A program made the translations under genes and the position numbers. Positions 53,493 to 62,212 of a DNA stretch of 64,000 nt are shown here, one piece after another. The stretch lies in contig NZ_FSRJ01000004.1 of the NCBI RefSeq assembly GCF_900142065.1, positions 124,001 to 188,000 of the forward strand. Reading direction: 5' to 3'. The notes below the pieces were generated by a model, which was given only the letters and a program-made list of their open reading frames with translations, was not told the origin of the DNA and did no database searches. Source of the stretch: Agromyces cerinus subsp. cerinus (lineage in GTDB: Bacteria > Actinomycetota > Actinomycetes > Actinomycetales > Microbacteriaceae). The stretch's first letter is position 1. Each line of letters starts with the position of its first letter.

Positions 53493-54353
53493 CTAACGCA
53501 GGCTCTTCGTGTGCCAGACCGTCTTGGTCTCGGTGAACGCGGCGATGCGGCCGAGCGCCGGCGCAGCGGCATCCGCGCCCGACTCCGGTCGCAGCACCCG
53601 CTTCAGCGTGTCGGCCGCGTCGATCTCGAGCGAGATCCAGTCGAGGGCGCCCGCACCCACGAGGTCGATGGCGTTGACATCGGCATGGCTCGCGAGCCAC
53701 GGCGCGATCTCGGCCGGCGAACCGGTGAGCACGTTGACGACGCCCTTCGGCACGTCGCTGGTCGCGAGCACCTCGGCGAGGCTGATCGCCGAGAGCGGGA
53801 ACCGCTCGCTCGCAATGGCCACGACCGAGTTGCCGGCGACGAGCGCCGGCGCCACTGCCGAGACGAAGCCGAGGAGCGAGGAGTCCTGCGGCACGACGAC
53901 CGCCACGACGCCGGTCGGCTCGGGCACCGAGATGTTGAAGTACGGTCCGGCGACGGGGTTCGCGTTGCCGACGACCTGGGCGAACTTGTCGGCCCAGCCC
54001 GCGTACCAGACCCAGCGGTCGATCGCCTCGTCGACCTGAGCGGATGCCGCGGCGCGCGTGACCCCCTCGGCCTCCTCGATCTCGGCGACGAACTGCGCGC
54101 GACGCCCCTCGAGGAGTTCGGCGATGCGGTAGAGCACCTGGCCGCGGTTGTAGGCGGTGGCGCCCGACCAGCCGGAGACGGCGGCACGTGCGGCGACGAC
54201 CGCGTCGCGGGCGTCTTTTCGGGAGGCCAGCGCGGCGTTCGCGAGGAACGAGCCGTCGGCCGCCAGCACCTCGTAGGTGCGGCCCGACTCGCTGCGCGGG
54301 AACGCTCCCCCGATGTAGAGCTTGTACGTCTTCGGCACGGCGAGGCGGCTCAT
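53493..54353 (-). CDS. Shortened aldehyde dehydrogenase paralogue lacking the catalytic domain
   Basis: 286 residues. It aligns to the NAD-binding part of aldehyde dehydrogenases (KLYIGGAFPRSESGRTYEV, VGVVAVVVPQ-like and VAPALVAGNSVVAIASE, then VVNVLTGSPAEI) and jumps to a C-terminal FTETKTVWH-like end. The catalytic glutamate motif and cysteine region are missing; the protein contains no cysteine at all. It overlaps the full-length aldehyde dehydrogenase gene by 4 bases (ATGA), shows no frameshift remains, and has normal codon use, so it looks maintained rather than decayed. A structural or regulatory partner of the full-length enzyme is plausible. Confidence 0.88.
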   Translation of the reverse strand: MSRLAVPKTYKLYIGGAFPRSESGRTYEVLAADGSFLANAALASRKDARDAVVAARAAVSGWSGATAYNRGQVLYRIAELLEGRRAQFVAEIEEAEGVTRAAASAQVDEAIDRWVWYAGWADKFAQVVGNANPVAGPYFNISVPEPTGVVAVVVPQDSSLLGFVSAVAPALVAGNSVVAIASERFPLSAISLAEVLATSDVPKGVVNVLTGSPAEIAPWLASHADVNAIDLVGAGALDWISLEIDAADTLKRVLRPESGADAAAPALGRIAAFTETKTVWHTKSLR

Positions 54354-55951
54354 CGCTTCGATCCCTTCGTCGCGGCCTTGGCTGATCGGTTCTGCAGCGT
54401 TCGGGCGGGCTTCGCGGCCCGCGAGCGCTTCGCGGGCGCCGAGGCATCCGCTTCGATGGCTGCGGTCGATGCCGCGCCGGCGATCGCCGCACGACCCGTC
54501 GACGACTGGCCGATGGGAGCGGGCGCGAGGTAGGCGGCGAGGCCGTGGCGGCCGCCCTCGCGGCCGTATCCCGACTCCTTGTAGCCGCCGAACGGCGACG
54601 AGGGGTCGAAGCGGTTGAAGGTGTTGGCCCAGATCACGCCGGCGCGCAGCTGGTCGGCGACCGCGAGGATGCGACTGCCCTTGTCGGTCCAGATGCCCGC
54701 GGAGAGTCCGTAGGGCGTGTTGTTGGCCTTGGCGATGGCTTCGGCAGGGGTGCGGAAGGTCAGCACCGACAGCACCGGGCCGAAGATCTCCTCGCGCGCG
54801 ATGCGGCTCGAGGTCTGCACGCCCGTGAAGATCGTCGGGGCGAACCAGAAGCCGTTCTCGGGGATGTCGCAGGGGGCGGTCCAGCGCTCGGCGCCCTCCG
54901 CCACTCCGATGTCGGAGAGGGTGCGGATGCGCTCGAGCTGCTCCTTCGAGTTGATCGCGCCGATGTCGGTGTTCTTGTCGAGCGGGTCGCCGAGGCGCAG
55001 GGTCGAGAGGCGCAGCTTCAGTCGCTCGACGACCTCGTCGTGGATGTTCTCCTGCACGAGGAGCCGCGAGCCGGCGCAGCAGACGTGCCCCTGGTTGAAG
55101 AAGATGCCGTTGACGATGCCCTCGATGGCCTGGTCGATCGGTGCGTCGTCGAAGACGATGTTCGCGGCCTTGCCGCCGAGCTCGAGCGTGACCTTCTTGT
55201 CGGTGCCGGCGACCTGCTTGGCGATCGCGCGGCCGACGCCGGTCGAGCCGGTGAACGCGACCTTGTCGACGCCGTCGTGCGAGACGAGCGCTGCTCCGGT
55301 GTCGCCCGCCCCGGTGATGATGTTCACGACACCGGCCGGAAGCTCGGCCTGCTGCAGGATCTCGGCGAAGATGAGCGCCGTCAGCGGCGTCGTCTCGGCG
55401 GGCTTCAGCACGACGGTGTTGCCGGCGGCGAGCGCCGGGGCGATCTTCCAGGCGAGCATGAGCAGCGGGAAGTTCCACGGGATCACCTGCGCGGCGACGC
55501 CGAGGGAGCGCGGGTTCGCGCCGAGGCCGGCGTGATCGAGCTTGTCGGCCCAGCCCGCGTAGTAGAAGAACCAGGCGGCGACGAGAGGCACGTCGACGTC
55601 GCGCGACTCCTTGATCGGCTTGCCGTTGTCGAGCGACTCGGCGACGGCGAGCTCGCGGGCCCGCTCCTGCACGAGGCGGGCGATGCGGAAGAGGTACTTG
55701 CCGCGGTCGCGCCCGCTCATCTTCGACCAGGTGCGATCGTAGGCGCGACGGGCGGCGGCCACCGCGGCGTCGACATCGGCGGCGTTCGCGTTGGCGATCA
55801 TCGCGATGCGCTCTTCGGTCGCCGGGCTGATGGTCTGGAACGGTTCGCCGCGGCCGTCGACGAACTCGCCGTCGATGAAGAGGCCGTAGTTGTCGCGGAG
55901 GGAGAGGATCGCCCGCGACTCGGGGGCGGGTGCGTAGTCGAGGAAGCTCAT
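54350..55951 (-). CDS. Aldehyde dehydrogenase of the deoxyribose operon
   Basis: 533 residues. NAD site QVIPWNFPLLMLAWKIAPA and FTGSTGVGRAI; catalytic Glu in TLELGGKAANIVFDD; catalytic Cys in NQGHVCCAGSRL; EEIFGPVLSVLTF and FGGYKESGYGREGG. The last 50 residues are an Ala/Lys/Arg-rich tail absent from typical 480-residue members. With deoC upstream, oxidation of acetaldehyde from deoxyribose 5-phosphate cleavage to acetate is the likely role. Confidence 0.93.
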   Translation of the reverse strand: MSFLDYAPAPESRAILSLRDNYGLFIDGEFVDGRGEPFQTISPATEERIAMIANANAADVDAAVAAARRAYDRTWSKMSGRDRGKYLFRIARLVQERARELAVAESLDNGKPIKESRDVDVPLVAAWFFYYAGWADKLDHAGLGANPRSLGVAAQVIPWNFPLLMLAWKIAPALAAGNTVVLKPAETTPLTALIFAEILQQAELPAGVVNIITGAGDTGAALVSHDGVDKVAFTGSTGVGRAIAKQVAGTDKKVTLELGGKAANIVFDDAPIDQAIEGIVNGIFFNQGHVCCAGSRLLVQENIHDEVVERLKLRLSTLRLGDPLDKNTDIGAINSKEQLERIRTLSDIGVAEGAERWTAPCDIPENGFWFAPTIFTGVQTSSRIAREEIFGPVLSVLTFRTPAEAIAKANNTPYGLSAGIWTDKGSRILAVADQLRAGVIWANTFNRFDPSSPFGGYKESGYGREGGRHGLAAYLAPAPIGQSSTGRAAIAGAASTAAIEADASAPAKRSRAAKPARTLQNRSAKAATKGSKR

Positions 55952-55961
55952 GATGTCCGTC

Positions 55962-56969
55962 TCAGTCGATCGTCACGTAGTCGGCGCCGGAGTAGTGCCC
56001 GGTCGCGATCTTCTGCCGCTGCAGCAGCACGTCGTTCAGGAGGCTCGAGGCGCCGAAGCGGAAGAGGTGCGGTTGCAGCCAGTCTTCGCCGACGGTCTCG
56101 GCGACCGTCACGAGGTACTTGATGGCGTCCTTCGAGGAGCGGATGCCGCCGGCCGGCTTCACGCCGATGCGCTGGCCCGTCGCGAGGTGCCAGTCGCGCA
56201 CGACCTCGAGCATGAGGAGAGTGACGGGCAGCGTCGCCGCGGGGGCGACCTTGCCGGTCGAGGTCTTGATGAAGTCGCCGCCCGCGAGGATCGAGAGCCA
56301 CGATGCGCGGCGCACGTTGTCATACGTGACGAGCTCGCCGGTCTCGAGGATCACCTTGAGGCTCGCGCTCGTGCCGTCGGGCCGGGCGCAGGCGGCCTTG
56401 ACCGCCGCGATCTGGTCGAAGACGAGGCCGTAGCGGCCGGCGAGGAAGGCGCCGCGGTCGATGACCATGTCGATCTCGTCGGCACCCGCTGCGACCGCCT
56501 CAGCGGTGTCGGCGAGCTTGATGTCGAGCGAGGCGCGGCCGCTCGGGAACGCCGTGGCCACTGCGGCGACGGAGATCAGGCCGTCGTCGGGGTCGCCGTG
56601 CGCGCCGCCGAGGGCCTCGACCGCGTACGGCACCATGTCGCCGTAGACGCAGACGGCGGCGACGCGGGGGGTCGTGGCGTCGGACGGGTCGGGGTTGACC
56701 GCCTTCGCGACGAGGGAGCGCACCTTGCCGGGGGTGTCGGCGCCCTCGAGGGTCGTGAGGTCGATGAGCTCGATGATGCGGTCGAGCGCCCACTTCTTGG
56801 AGCTCGTCTTGATCGAACGGGTGCCGAGACCGGCAGCGCGCTGCTCGAGTCCGACGGCGTCGACGCCGGCGATGCCGTGCAGGTAGCGCCGCAGGGTCGC
56901 ATCGTCGGGCTCACCGCCGAGCACGGCGATGGCCCGCTCGCGGGCGGAGACGAGGGAGGTGCCTGACAT
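55962..56969 (-). CDS. deoC: Deoxyribose-phosphate aldolase (long form)
   Basis: 335 residues, like the longer DeoC group rather than the 250-residue bacterial form; the extra part is an N-terminal helical region. The Schiff-base lysine lies in GGDFIKTSTGKVAP, with the activating lysine in IGVKPAGGIRSSKDAI. It splits 2-deoxyribose 5-phosphate into glyceraldehyde 3-phosphate and acetaldehyde. The aldehyde dehydrogenase gene follows after 10 bases; the SorC-type regulator precedes it by 42 bases. Confidence 0.96.
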   Translation of the reverse strand: MSGTSLVSARERAIAVLGGEPDDATLRRYLHGIAGVDAVGLEQRAAGLGTRSIKTSSKKWALDRIIELIDLTTLEGADTPGKVRSLVAKAVNPDPSDATTPRVAAVCVYGDMVPYAVEALGGAHGDPDDGLISVAAVATAFPSGRASLDIKLADTAEAVAAGADEIDMVIDRGAFLAGRYGLVFDQIAAVKAACARPDGTSASLKVILETGELVTYDNVRRASWLSILAGGDFIKTSTGKVAPAATLPVTLLMLEVVRDWHLATGQRIGVKPAGGIRSSKDAIKYLVTVAETVGEDWLQPHLFRFGASSLLNDVLLQRQKIATGHYSGADYVTID

Positions 56970-57011
56970 GAGAGGAGACCTGGCTTTCGTGAGTGGTGCG
57001 GTGAGGCGGCG

Positions 57012-57956
57012 TCAGCCGTCGAGGAGATGGAGGGCGGTGGCCTCGTCGGTGACGAGCACCGTGCAGAGCCGGCTGCGCACGACCGCGTCGGCGACAGCGA
57101 GCTTGCCGGGGCCCGAGATGACGGCGATCGCGAGCTGCGCGCGACGCAGTTCGTCGAGCGTGAGTCCCACGGTGCGCGCATCGAGCGCCGGGTCGACGAT
57201 GTTGCCGTCGGAGTCGATGTACCGGCCGACGACGTCGCCGACGGCGCCCTTCTGCACGAGCAGGTCGACATCGGGCACCGAGAGGTACCCGCTCTCGACG
57301 TGCACCGAGGAGTGGTCGGCGGCACCGGCGCTGAAGAGGTAGGCGTCGGCGGAGCGGGCGAGCTCGATGACGCCCGCGACGACGCGGTCGGACTCGATCG
57401 CCTCTTTCGTCTCGAGCCGCTCGAGGATCGCCGGGCTCGGCAGCAGGGTTGCGCTGCCGCCGCCCTTCTGCGCGATGCCGACCGCGGTGGCGGCGGCGGT
57501 GCCGGGCCGGCGGTTGAGGCTCACGCCGCCGTTGATCTGCACGACGTTGACGCCGGTGGCCCAGCCCTGTCGCAGATGCTGGGAGATCTCGAAGAGCGTG
57601 CGCCCCCAGCTCACGCCGAGCGTGCGCGGCACCGGACGCAGCGCCGTGAGGTAGTCGGCAGCGGCCTGGGCCGTGCGAGCCTGCAGCTCTTCGGGAGAGG
57701 TCACTCCGGCGGTCGAGACGACGATGGCGTCGGCGAGGCCGCGCTCGTCGCGCAGCCGCCGCTCGATCGGCAGGCGCCTGGCCCGCGGGTGCAGGATCTC
57801 GATGCGGATGAACCCGCGCTGCTTCGCCTGCGCGAGGAGCCGCCCGACCTTCCACCGGGTGAGGCGCAGCGCCTGCCCGATCTCGTCTTGGGTCTTGTTC
57901 TCCTCGTAGTAGAGCTCAGCAGCCCTGATCGAGAGCAGTTCGTCGATCTCGTCCAT
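57012..57956 (-). CDS. deoR: SorC/DeoR-type sugar-binding regulator
   Basis: 314 residues. N-terminal helix-turn-helix NKTQDEIGQALRLTRWKVGRLLAQAKQRG, then the SorC effector domain with LGVSWGRTLFEIS, VVQINGGVS and the GDVVGRYIDSDGNIVD loop that binds phosphorylated sugars. It probably represses the deoC operon until deoxyribose 5-phosphate is present. GAGGAGG ribosome site. It is the first gene of the operon it likely controls. Confidence 0.92.
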   Translation of the reverse strand: MDEIDELLSIRAAELYYEENKTQDEIGQALRLTRWKVGRLLAQAKQRGFIRIEILHPRARRLPIERRLRDERGLADAIVVSTAGVTSPEELQARTAQAAADYLTALRPVPRTLGVSWGRTLFEISQHLRQGWATGVNVVQINGGVSLNRRPGTAAATAVGIAQKGGGSATLLPSPAILERLETKEAIESDRVVAGVIELARSADAYLFSAGAADHSSVHVESGYLSVPDVDLLVQKGAVGDVVGRYIDSDGNIVDPALDARTVGLTLDELRRAQLAIAVISGPGKLAVADAVVRSRLCTVLVTDEATALHLLDG

Positions 57957-57976
57957 GCGCCTCCTCGTTCCCCTCC

Positions 57977-58005
57977 AGCGTAGGCACGTGGGTGCGCATC
58001 GGCAA
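57977..58005 (-). promoter_or_regulatory. Promoter of the deoR-deoC operon
   Basis: On the minus strand TTGCCG (58005-58000), a 17-base spacer and TACGCT (57982-57977), followed by the ribosome site and ATG at 57956. The rest of 58006-58183 holds no recognisable gene or strong hairpin. Confidence 0.65.
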
Positions 58006-58183
58006 CACTCGCAGGCGATCGTGCTCAGATGAGCAGCCGGCCGACGGATGCCGCGCGCGCTCGCAGCACCCGCGCACCCGGGTTCTCCGCGCTCGGGGGC
58101 GAGGTTACGGAGCAGGGCGGGCGCCGGGGAACGCGGCCCGCCGGCAGCCGACAGGCCGGCAGGCGGGCCGACGGGCCCGCGAG

Positions 58184-59404
58184 TCAGCGACCGAGCGAGT
58201 GTTCGTCCTCGAGGTACTGCGGGCGGACGACGACCGCACCGGCGATGGCGGCGGGCACCGCCGAGGCGAGCAGGAACAGGATCGGCCAGGTCCATCCGCC
58301 CGTCGCCTCGTGCAGCAGCCCGACGACGAGCGGTCCGACGGCGACGATGAGATACCCGCCCGACTGCACGAATCCCGAGAGCGCGACCGAGCCGGCGTGC
58401 GTTCGCGTGCGCAGGTTGATGAGCACGAGGGCGAGCGGGAAGAGCAGCGGGCCGATGCCGGCGAGCGCGACCCACAGCCACGTCGCCCAGGTCGGCACGA
58501 GCAGCAGCCCGAGGTAGCCGATCACGAACGTGGCCACCGCGACGGCGACGAGCAGCCCGACCTTGCCGTAGCGTGCAGCGAGCAACGGCACGAGCAGCCC
58601 TGCGGGCAGGCCCATGGCCGCATACAACGACAGCAGCGCACCTGCCTCGGCCGGCGAGACGCCCGCGATGTCGTGCAGGATCGTCGGCAGCCACGCGAAC
58701 GCCGCGTAGGCGTTGAAGCCCGAGACGGCGAACACGACCGTGAGCGACCAAGCGAGGGGCGAGCGCAGCGCGTACCGGAGCAGGCCGGGATCCGCCTCTT
58801 CGGGCAGCGCCTCGGGGGCCTGGCGCTTCGGATGGAGGAGCATCGCGATCCATGGCACGAGCGAGATCGCCGCGACGAAGGCCCACTCGCCCAAGGAGAC
58901 CCGCCAGCCCGCCGCCTCCGCCACCGGCACCGCGATGAGCGGCGGCGTGAACGTGCTGATCGACATCGCGGTCACATAGATCGTCGTGACGAGCCCGATG
59001 CGGTCGGGGAAGTAGCGCTTCACGAGGGGCGGCAGCAGCACGTTGCCCACGCCGATCGCGGCGAACGTCACCGCCGACGCGGCCACGAGCCAGAGCGCCG
59101 AACCGGCGACCCCGCGGCCGGCGAGGCCGATCGTCAGTGCCACGAGCGCGACGACGAGCGTCAGCTCGAGGCCGAGTCGCTTCGCGACCACGGGTGTCAG
59201 GATGCCGAACAGGGCGTAGCAGAGCGGCGGCAGCATGCCGAGGAGGCCCACGACCACCGGCGCGAGCGGCAGCTCGGCCTCGAGCTGGTGGAGGATCGGC
59301 GAGAGCGACGCCACCGCGGTGCGGAGGTTGAAGGCCACCAGCACGATGCCGATGAGGGCGAGGGATCGACCCGCCCACAGCGGTCGGGGCGGAAGCGGCG
59401 TCAT
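58184..59404 (-). CDS. MFS transporter of the CynX/NimT type
   Basis: 406 residues, 12 membrane helices in two halves. CynX-type markers: VLVAFNLRTAVASLSPIL in helix 1, GLLGMLPPLCYALFGILTPVVAKRLG between helices 2 and 3, and GVGNVLLPPLVKRYFPDRIG. Members export or import cyanate, nitroimidazoles and other small solutes; substrate here unknown. TAGACT ends 7 bases before the ATG, so it has its own leaderless promoter although it follows ribF by 32 bases. Confidence 0.9.
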   Translation of the reverse strand: MTPLPPRPLWAGRSLALIGIVLVAFNLRTAVASLSPILHQLEAELPLAPVVVGLLGMLPPLCYALFGILTPVVAKRLGLELTLVVALVALTIGLAGRGVAGSALWLVAASAVTFAAIGVGNVLLPPLVKRYFPDRIGLVTTIYVTAMSISTFTPPLIAVPVAEAAGWRVSLGEWAFVAAISLVPWIAMLLHPKRQAPEALPEEADPGLLRYALRSPLAWSLTVVFAVSGFNAYAAFAWLPTILHDIAGVSPAEAGALLSLYAAMGLPAGLLVPLLAARYGKVGLLVAVAVATFVIGYLGLLLVPTWATWLWVALAGIGPLLFPLALVLINLRTRTHAGSVALSGFVQSGGYLIVAVGPLVVGLLHEATGGWTWPILFLLASAVPAAIAGAVVVRPQYLEDEHSLGR

Positions 59405-59436
59405 TCCCTCGAGTCTAGAGGCGGGCCGCCGTGCGC

Positions 59437-60369
59437 TCAGCCGCCGAGGATGACGCGCGAACGATCGACGTCGTCGCGGATGGTGTCGACCAGCGCCTCG
59501 ATGCTCGTGAACGCCACCATGCCGCGGATGCGCTCGACGAACTCGACGTCGACGACGTGGTCGTACAGGTCGAGTTCGCGGTCGAGCACGTACGCCTCGA
59601 CCTGCTTCTTCGCGACGCCTTGGAACGTCGGGTTGTCGCCGACCGAGATCGCGGCCGGATACCGGGTTCCGGCGTCGGTGAGCCAGCCCGCGTACACGCC
59701 GTCGGACGGGATGAGCCCCTCGGATTCGGGCGACAGGTTCGCCGTCGGGTAGCCGAGCTCGCGGCCGCGGGCGGCGCCGTGCACGACGATGCCGGTCACG
59801 GTGGGCGTGTGGCCGAGCAGCTCGGTGGCACGTCGGACGTCGCCCTCGGCGAGGAGCTCGCGGATCCAGGTGGACGAGACGCGCCGCTCCCCCTCGGGCC
59901 GCACATCGTCGACGACGTCGACCGTGAACCCGAACTTCGCACCGAGCTCGATGAGCAGGGGCACGTCGCCGGCACCGCGGGCGCCGTAGCGGAAGTCCGC
60001 GCCGACGAGCACCGCCTTCGCGTCGAGCGCGTCGACCAGCACGCGCTCGACGAACTCGGTCGCCGGCACCGAGGCGAGCGCCCGGTCGAACGGCAGCAGC
60101 AGTGTCGCGTCGACACCGGTCGTGGCCAGAAGTTCGAGCTTCTGTCGCACGCTCACGAGCGAGTCGGGGCACTTGTCAGGGGCGAGCAGCGCGAGCGGGT
60201 TGCGATCGAACGTGACGACGATTGTCGCGAGCTCGCGCTCGGCGGCGATGCCGCGGGCGCGGGCGATGACGGCGCGGTGGCCCTGGTGCACGCCGTCGAA
60301 CTTGCCGATCGTCACGACCGACGGGCCGATGCCCGCAGGCACGGCGCCGAGTCCCTTGAAGGTCTTCAC
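59437..60369 (-). CDS. ribF: Bifunctional riboflavin kinase / FAD synthetase
   Basis: 310 residues. The N-terminal adenylyltransferase domain has VVTIGKFDGVHQGHRAVI and VTFDRNPLALLAPDK; WIRELLAEGDVRRATELLG bridges; the C-terminal kinase domain has GRELGYPTANL and GVYAGWL. It makes FMN and FAD from riboflavin. The GTG start overlaps the preceding membrane-protein gene by 4 bases. Confidence 0.95.
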   Translation of the reverse strand: MKTFKGLGAVPAGIGPSVVTIGKFDGVHQGHRAVIARARGIAAERELATIVVTFDRNPLALLAPDKCPDSLVSVRQKLELLATTGVDATLLLPFDRALASVPATEFVERVLVDALDAKAVLVGADFRYGARGAGDVPLLIELGAKFGFTVDVVDDVRPEGERRVSSTWIRELLAEGDVRRATELLGHTPTVTGIVVHGAARGRELGYPTANLSPESEGLIPSDGVYAGWLTDAGTRYPAAISVGDNPTFQGVAKKQVEAYVLDRELDLYDHVVDVEFVERIRGMVAFTSIEALVDTIRDDVDRSRVILGG

Positions 60370-60761
60370 GAGGCATCCGCTCTCGAGGTCGGGCGATGGC
60401 GGGCGAGCCACCACATGCCGAGTACGGGCAGCACGAGCGGGATGAACAGGTAGCCGGCGCCGAACCGCGACCACACCGTGTCGTGGGGGAAGAGCTCGGG
60501 GAAGACGATGCTCAGCGTGCCGATCACGATGACGCCCGTGAACTCGAACACGATCGTCGCCCATGCGACGCGGTACCAGGCGAGACCGGGCCGGACGAGC
60601 GCGATCGTCGCGACGATGTAGACCACCGCCGCGAGCGCCGAGAGCGTGTAGGCGAGCGGCGCCTCGTCGAACTTCGAGGCGATCTGCACGAACGAACGAC
60701 CGGTCGCCGCGAGCGCGAGCACCCCGTAGACGGCTATGAGCACTCGCCCGATGCCGCTCAT
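60366..60761 (-). CDS. Four-helix membrane protein upstream of ribF
   Basis: 131 residues with about four membrane helices (VLIAVYGVLALAATGRSFVQ; YTLSALAAVVYIVATIALV; VFEFTGVIVIGTLSIV; FIPLVLPVLGMWWLAR). The ATG at 60761 follows GAGAGGG with 7 bases of spacing; an ATG at 60809 would add 16 residues. Resembles uncharacterised actinobacterial membrane proteins often found beside ribF or truB. Coupled to ribF by a GTGA overlap. Confidence 0.82.
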   Translation of the reverse strand: MSGIGRVLIAVYGVLALAATGRSFVQIASKFDEAPLAYTLSALAAVVYIVATIALVRPGLAWYRVAWATIVFEFTGVIVIGTLSIVFPELFPHDTVWSRFGAGYLFIPLVLPVLGMWWLARHRPTSRADAS

Positions 60762-60835
60762 CCGTCGGCCCTCTCGTGCCTCGGGTCGGGCACTGCGCAC
60801 GTCACTCATGTCGATCGATTCTCTCAGACCACTGC

Positions 60836-61204
60836 TCACGCCTGCTGCACGGTCCAGATCTGGAACATGCGGAACACCATCACGCCGACCGAGAGCGCGG
60901 CGACACCGAGGATCACCGTCGACCAGCGATTGCGCTCGAGGAGCGCCCAGAAGGCGGCCGCGGGCGGCAGGATCAGGGCGCCGACGAGGTAGGTTCCGAA
61001 CTCGAGCACGCTGCCCGTCGGCTCGTTGCCGAGTGCCGGAGCGACGAACGCGACGACCACCTGCACGATGAGGAGCACCTCGACGAGCGCGAGTGCGCCG
61101 ATCGTGAGATCGCTCGGCACCCGGCCGGCGAGCCCCATGCCGATGCAGAGCAGGCCCGCAGCGACGGCCACGATGAGCTGCACCCACGTGAACCACTCGA
61201 TCAT
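60836..61204 (-). CDS. Small membrane protein after truB
   Basis: 122 residues with four predicted helices (VQLIVAVAAGLLCIGMGLAG; IGALALVEVLLIVQVVVAFV; YLVGALILPPAAAFWALLE; VILGVAALSVGVMVFRMFQ). The ATG overlaps the truB stop codon by 4 bases. No family function known; likely part of a truB-membrane-membrane-ribF operon. Confidence 0.83.
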   Translation of the reverse strand: MIEWFTWVQLIVAVAAGLLCIGMGLAGRVPSDLTIGALALVEVLLIVQVVVAFVAPALGNEPTGSVLEFGTYLVGALILPPAAAFWALLERNRWSTVILGVAALSVGVMVFRMFQIWTVQQA

Positions 61205-62154
61205 GCGTCGGCCTCCTGCGACTCGGTCGACCCCTGGGATTCGGGCGGCGGGAATCCGGTGACGACCTTCAACTGCCGGCCACGCGGTTCGACGATGGCG
61301 ACCAGGTGGTCGTCGGGGTCGACGGCGGCGAGCACCGCGGGCAGCGGCGCCCCGGCAGCGGATGCCTCGAGGCCCGCCACCGCATCGATGTCGACGCGCT
61401 TGCCGTGGCCGAGGTCGACGGCCTGGTCGGCCGTGAGCGTCACGGTGGGCAGCGCCCGCCGCGCGGCATCCGCAGGGCTCATGATGGCGCTCGCGACGTC
61501 GTAGCCCTCGAGCTCGCCGGCCTCGTCGACGCCGAACCGGCCGATGCGCGTGCGGCGGAGCGCCGTGAGGTGGCCGCCGGTGCCGAGTGCGGCGCCGAGG
61601 TCTCTCGCGAGGGCGCGGATGTAGGTTCCCGACGAGCACTCGACGCGGACATCGACGTCGAGACGACCGTCTGCGGCACGGAACGCGAGCGTCTCGAACG
61701 CCGAGACGGTGACCCGCCGGGACGAGAGCTCGACGATCTCGCCGTCACGGACACGTTGGTAGGCGCGCTTGCCGTCGACTTTGATGGCGCTGACGGCGCT
61801 CGGCACCTGCTCGATCTCTCCGGTGAGCGGCGTGATCGCGGCCAGGACGGCCGCTTCGGTGACGGCGGCGACGACGTCGGCGGGAGCGGCGTCGAGCGCC
61901 TCGCCCTCTGCGTCGTCGGTCGTCGTGTTCCAGCCGAGGCGGATGGTGGCGAAGTACTCCTTGTCGAGACCGACGAGGTAGTGCAGGAGGCGCGTCGCGC
62001 CGTTCACGCCCAGGACGAGGAGGCCGGTGGCCATCGGGTCGAGGGTGCCCGCGTGGCCGATCTTGCGCGTGCCGGCGAGGCGGCGCATGCGCGAGACCAC
62101 GTCGTGGCTCGTGATTCCCTGCGGCTTGTCGACGAGGAGGATGCCGCTGTTCAC
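61201..62154 (-). CDS. truB: tRNA pseudouridine(55) synthase
   Basis: 317 residues. N-terminal GILLVDKPQGITSHDVVSR, catalytic Asp in KIGHAGTLDPMATGLLV, YFATIRLGWNTTTDDAEGE, then ECSSGTYIRALARDLG; C-terminal PUA-like part. It isomerises U55 in tRNA. The GTG at 62154 is preferred over an upstream ATG at 62184, because TAGCCT (62167-62162, minus) sits 7 bases before it, and family members start here. Confidence 0.95.
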   Translation of the reverse strand: MNSGILLVDKPQGITSHDVVSRMRRLAGTRKIGHAGTLDPMATGLLVLGVNGATRLLHYLVGLDKEYFATIRLGWNTTTDDAEGEALDAAPADVVAAVTEAAVLAAITPLTGEIEQVPSAVSAIKVDGKRAYQRVRDGEIVELSSRRVTVSAFETLAFRAADGRLDVDVRVECSSGTYIRALARDLGAALGTGGHLTALRRTRIGRFGVDEAGELEGYDVASAIMSPADAARRALPTVTLTADQAVDLGHGKRVDIDAVAGLEASAAGAPLPAVLAAVDPDDHLVAIVEPRGRQLKVVTGFPPPESQGSTESQEADA

Positions 62155-62161
62155 GCGGTAC

Positions 62162-62206
62162 AGGCTAACAGTCGTGCGCGGCATGGAGCCGCCGCGCGCC
62201 TACGCT
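62162..62206. promoter_or_regulatory. Divergent leaderless -10 elements of truB and panE
   Basis: TAGCCT on the minus strand (62167-62162) lies 7 bases before the truB GTG. TACGCT on the plus strand (62201-62206) lies 6 bases before the GTG at 62213. Neither gene has a convincing Shine-Dalgarno sequence in the 5-9 base window apart from purines next to the codon. Confidence 0.6.
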
Positions 62207-62212
62207 GGAGCG

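Noticed and set aside
53493..55951. The two adjacent aldehyde dehydrogenase frames as one frameshifted gene
   Set aside because: The upstream frame encodes a complete enzyme of 533 residues with its own C-terminus; the second starts at its own ATG and repeats the N-terminal domain, so it is a separate paralogue.
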